DNA from: Lichenicola sp964242425
GTDB lineage: Bacteria > Pseudomonadota > Alphaproteobacteria > Acetobacterales > Acetobacteraceae
Direction: 5' to 3'
NCBI GenBank assembly: GCA_964242425.1
Contig: CAXTCK010000017.1
Span: 1 to 31,616, forward strand
Length of the DNA: 31,616 nt
The notes under the pieces are model-generated. The model did not search any database. It saw nothing but the letters and a program-made list of their open reading frames with translations, and was not told the origin of the DNA. This document shows, piece by piece, positions 30,695 to 31,616 of the stretch (position 1 is the stretch's first letter; each line of letters starts with the position of its first letter). The position numbers and the translations under genes were made by a program.

Positions 30695-31467
30695 GGTCGC
30701 TCTTTCGTCCGGAGGTCCCGCCCGATCCTGCTATCCTCGACGACCACGGGCCGCTGCTGCGCACGCTGAGGCGCCGGCAGCTGTTTCGCGGCGGCCTGTC
30801 GCTCGGCGCGCTGTCCATGCTCACCGGTTGCGACGTCAAGCGTCCCGAAGCCGTGCAGTCCGCGCTGCTGTCGCTCAGGGACATGAACGACGTCGTGCAG
30901 TCCTGGCTGTTTGATCCCCGCAAGCTGGCCCCGACCTATCCGGCGAGCGAGGTGCTCAAGCCGCCGAAGTTCAACGCCTTCTATGACGTCATGAAGGTCA
31001 GGCCGGTCGACATCGCGACCTGGCGCCTGGAACTGTCCGGCCTGATCGCCGACCGCGCGTCCTGGACGCTGCCGCAGCTTGCCGCCCTGCCGCAAAGCGG
31101 AATGATCATCAAGCACGTCTGCGTGGAAGGCTGGAGCTATATTGGCGAATGGTCCGGGGTGCGCCTGTCCACCTTTCTCCGGCGCGTCGGCGCCGACACG
31201 CGGGCCCGCTACGTCACCTTCAGGACCTTCGACGATTATCCCAGCAGCATCGACATGGCGACCGCGCTGCATCCGCAGACCATCCTGGCGATGGACTACG
31301 CCGGCGGGGCCATCACCGACCCGTTCGGCTTCCCGCTGCGCCTGCGGATGGCCACCAAGCTCGGGTACAAGAATCCGAAATGGATCACCGCCATCGGGGT
31401 CACGAACACCTTTCCCACCGACGGCTACTGGGAAACCCGCGGCTACTCGTGGTTCGCCGGGATGTGA
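30691..31467 (+). CDS. Tat-exported molybdopterin oxidoreductase of the sulfite-oxidase fold
   Basis: This 258-residue protein has a twin-arginine signal (TLRRRQLFRGGLSLGALSML, about 25-44) that ends in a lipobox-like LTGC (Cys47), so it may be a Tat-exported lipoprotein. The oxidoreductase molybdopterin domain follows. The molybdenum-ligand cysteine is Cys144 in IIKHVCVEGWSYIG. Other family segments are VRLSTFLRRVGA, FRTFDDYPSSID, and PLRLRMATKLGYKNPKWITA near the end. Only the cofactor domain is present, without the sulfite-oxidase dimerisation domain, as in MsrP (YedY). The GTG at 30691 makes a GTGA overlap with the cytochrome b stop. The substrate is unknown; reduction of oxidised protein or small sulfoxides is one possibility. 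Confidence 0.87.
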   Translation: MRSLFRPEVPPDPAILDDHGPLLRTLRRRQLFRGGLSLGALSMLTGCDVKRPEAVQSALLSLRDMNDVVQSWLFDPRKLAPTYPASEVLKPPKFNAFYDVMKVRPVDIATWRLELSGLIADRASWTLPQLAALPQSGMIIKHVCVEGWSYIGEWSGVRLSTFLRRVGADTRARYVTFRTFDDYPSSIDMATALHPQTILAMDYAGGAITDPFGFPLRLRMATKLGYKNPKWITAIGVTNTFPTDGYWETRGYSWFAGM

Positions 31468-31616
31468 TCGTTCTCCCGCCGGGCCGGATCATGGTCTGGC
31501 CGGACCGGGCCGCGAAAGCTTCCGCATGGTCGGAACGGGGGCGGAGACCACGCCTCGGCGGCTAAGAGCGCCTAACGGAACCGGTTCCGGCGCGTTATGG
31601 GAGGCATGGCCAGACC
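31468..31616. other. Non-coding end with a 12-bp palindrome
   Basis: No gene is visible. GGAACCGGTTCC at 31577-31588 is a perfect palindrome. A 9-bp inverted repeat (GGTCTGGCC at 31493-31501 and GGCCAGACC at 31608-31616) spans the region to the window edge. Terminator or operator function is possible, but the right side is cut off. Confidence 0.35.

Noticed and set aside
1..31616. CRISPR arrays, tRNA or rRNA genes, prophage modules
   Set aside because: No regularly spaced repeats, no cloverleaf-like sequence with the conserved TTCGAATC-type arm, and no phage structural or integrase genes were recognised.

Overview
The window is GC-rich DNA with short gaps, many ATGA/GTGA start-stop overlaps and long antisense shadow frames. 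Its gene content (TonB-dependent receptor, BkdR-type Lrp regulator, molybdoenzyme with a cytochrome b partner, IS630/IS5/IS701-type elements) suggests a high-GC alphaproteobacterium, perhaps Rhodospirillales/Acetobacteraceae. That placement is inference; there is no rRNA or marker gene.

Layout. (1) 1-910: a decayed IS630-family element inserted at a CTAG that holds the stop codon of an Lrp/BkdR-like regulator (minus, 907-1359). (2) 1505-11209 (+): a compact branched-chain amino acid operon: BCKDH E1 alpha, E1 beta and E2, isovaleryl-CoA dehydrogenase, the beta and alpha subunits of methylcrotonyl-CoA carboxylase, a MaoC-fold hydratase and a CitE-fold lyase. No E3 gene is present. The last two genes sit where the usual methylglutaconyl-CoA hydratase and HMG-CoA lyase genes would be, which suggests a leucine route ending in a MaoC/CitE pair as in mycobacteria. 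(3) 17186-11235 (minus): four translationally coupled genes: a serine hydrolase with a membrane tail, an enolase-superfamily epimerase/racemase, a POT-family peptide transporter and a second serine hydrolase. Divergent from it are an XRE-cupin regulator, a TonB-dependent receptor and a DgcN-like DUF1611 protein (17496-21820). Together these look like an uptake and catabolism locus for D-amino-acid peptides or D-glutamate, and form the most interesting system here. (4) 21821-24447: an insertion-sequence graveyard with an IS5-family element (19-bp perfect inverted repeats, two-frame transposase) and remnants of at least two other transposases. (5) 24448-25326: an orphan AraC-family regulator. 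(6) 25427-29467: four coupled genes (TIGR04282/DUF2064 transferase, GT-C-like membrane protein, SPASM radical SAM protein, GT2 glycosyltransferase), probably a glycolipid or modified-sugar pathway of unknown product. (7) 29461-31467: a periplasmic PRC-barrel protein (minus), divergent from a cytochrome b / Tat-exported molybdopterin oxidoreductase pair. The last 150 bases hold a perfect 12-bp palindrome and no gene.

No tRNA, rRNA, CRISPR array or phage module was seen. Functions are read from motifs and gene order; no database search was possible.
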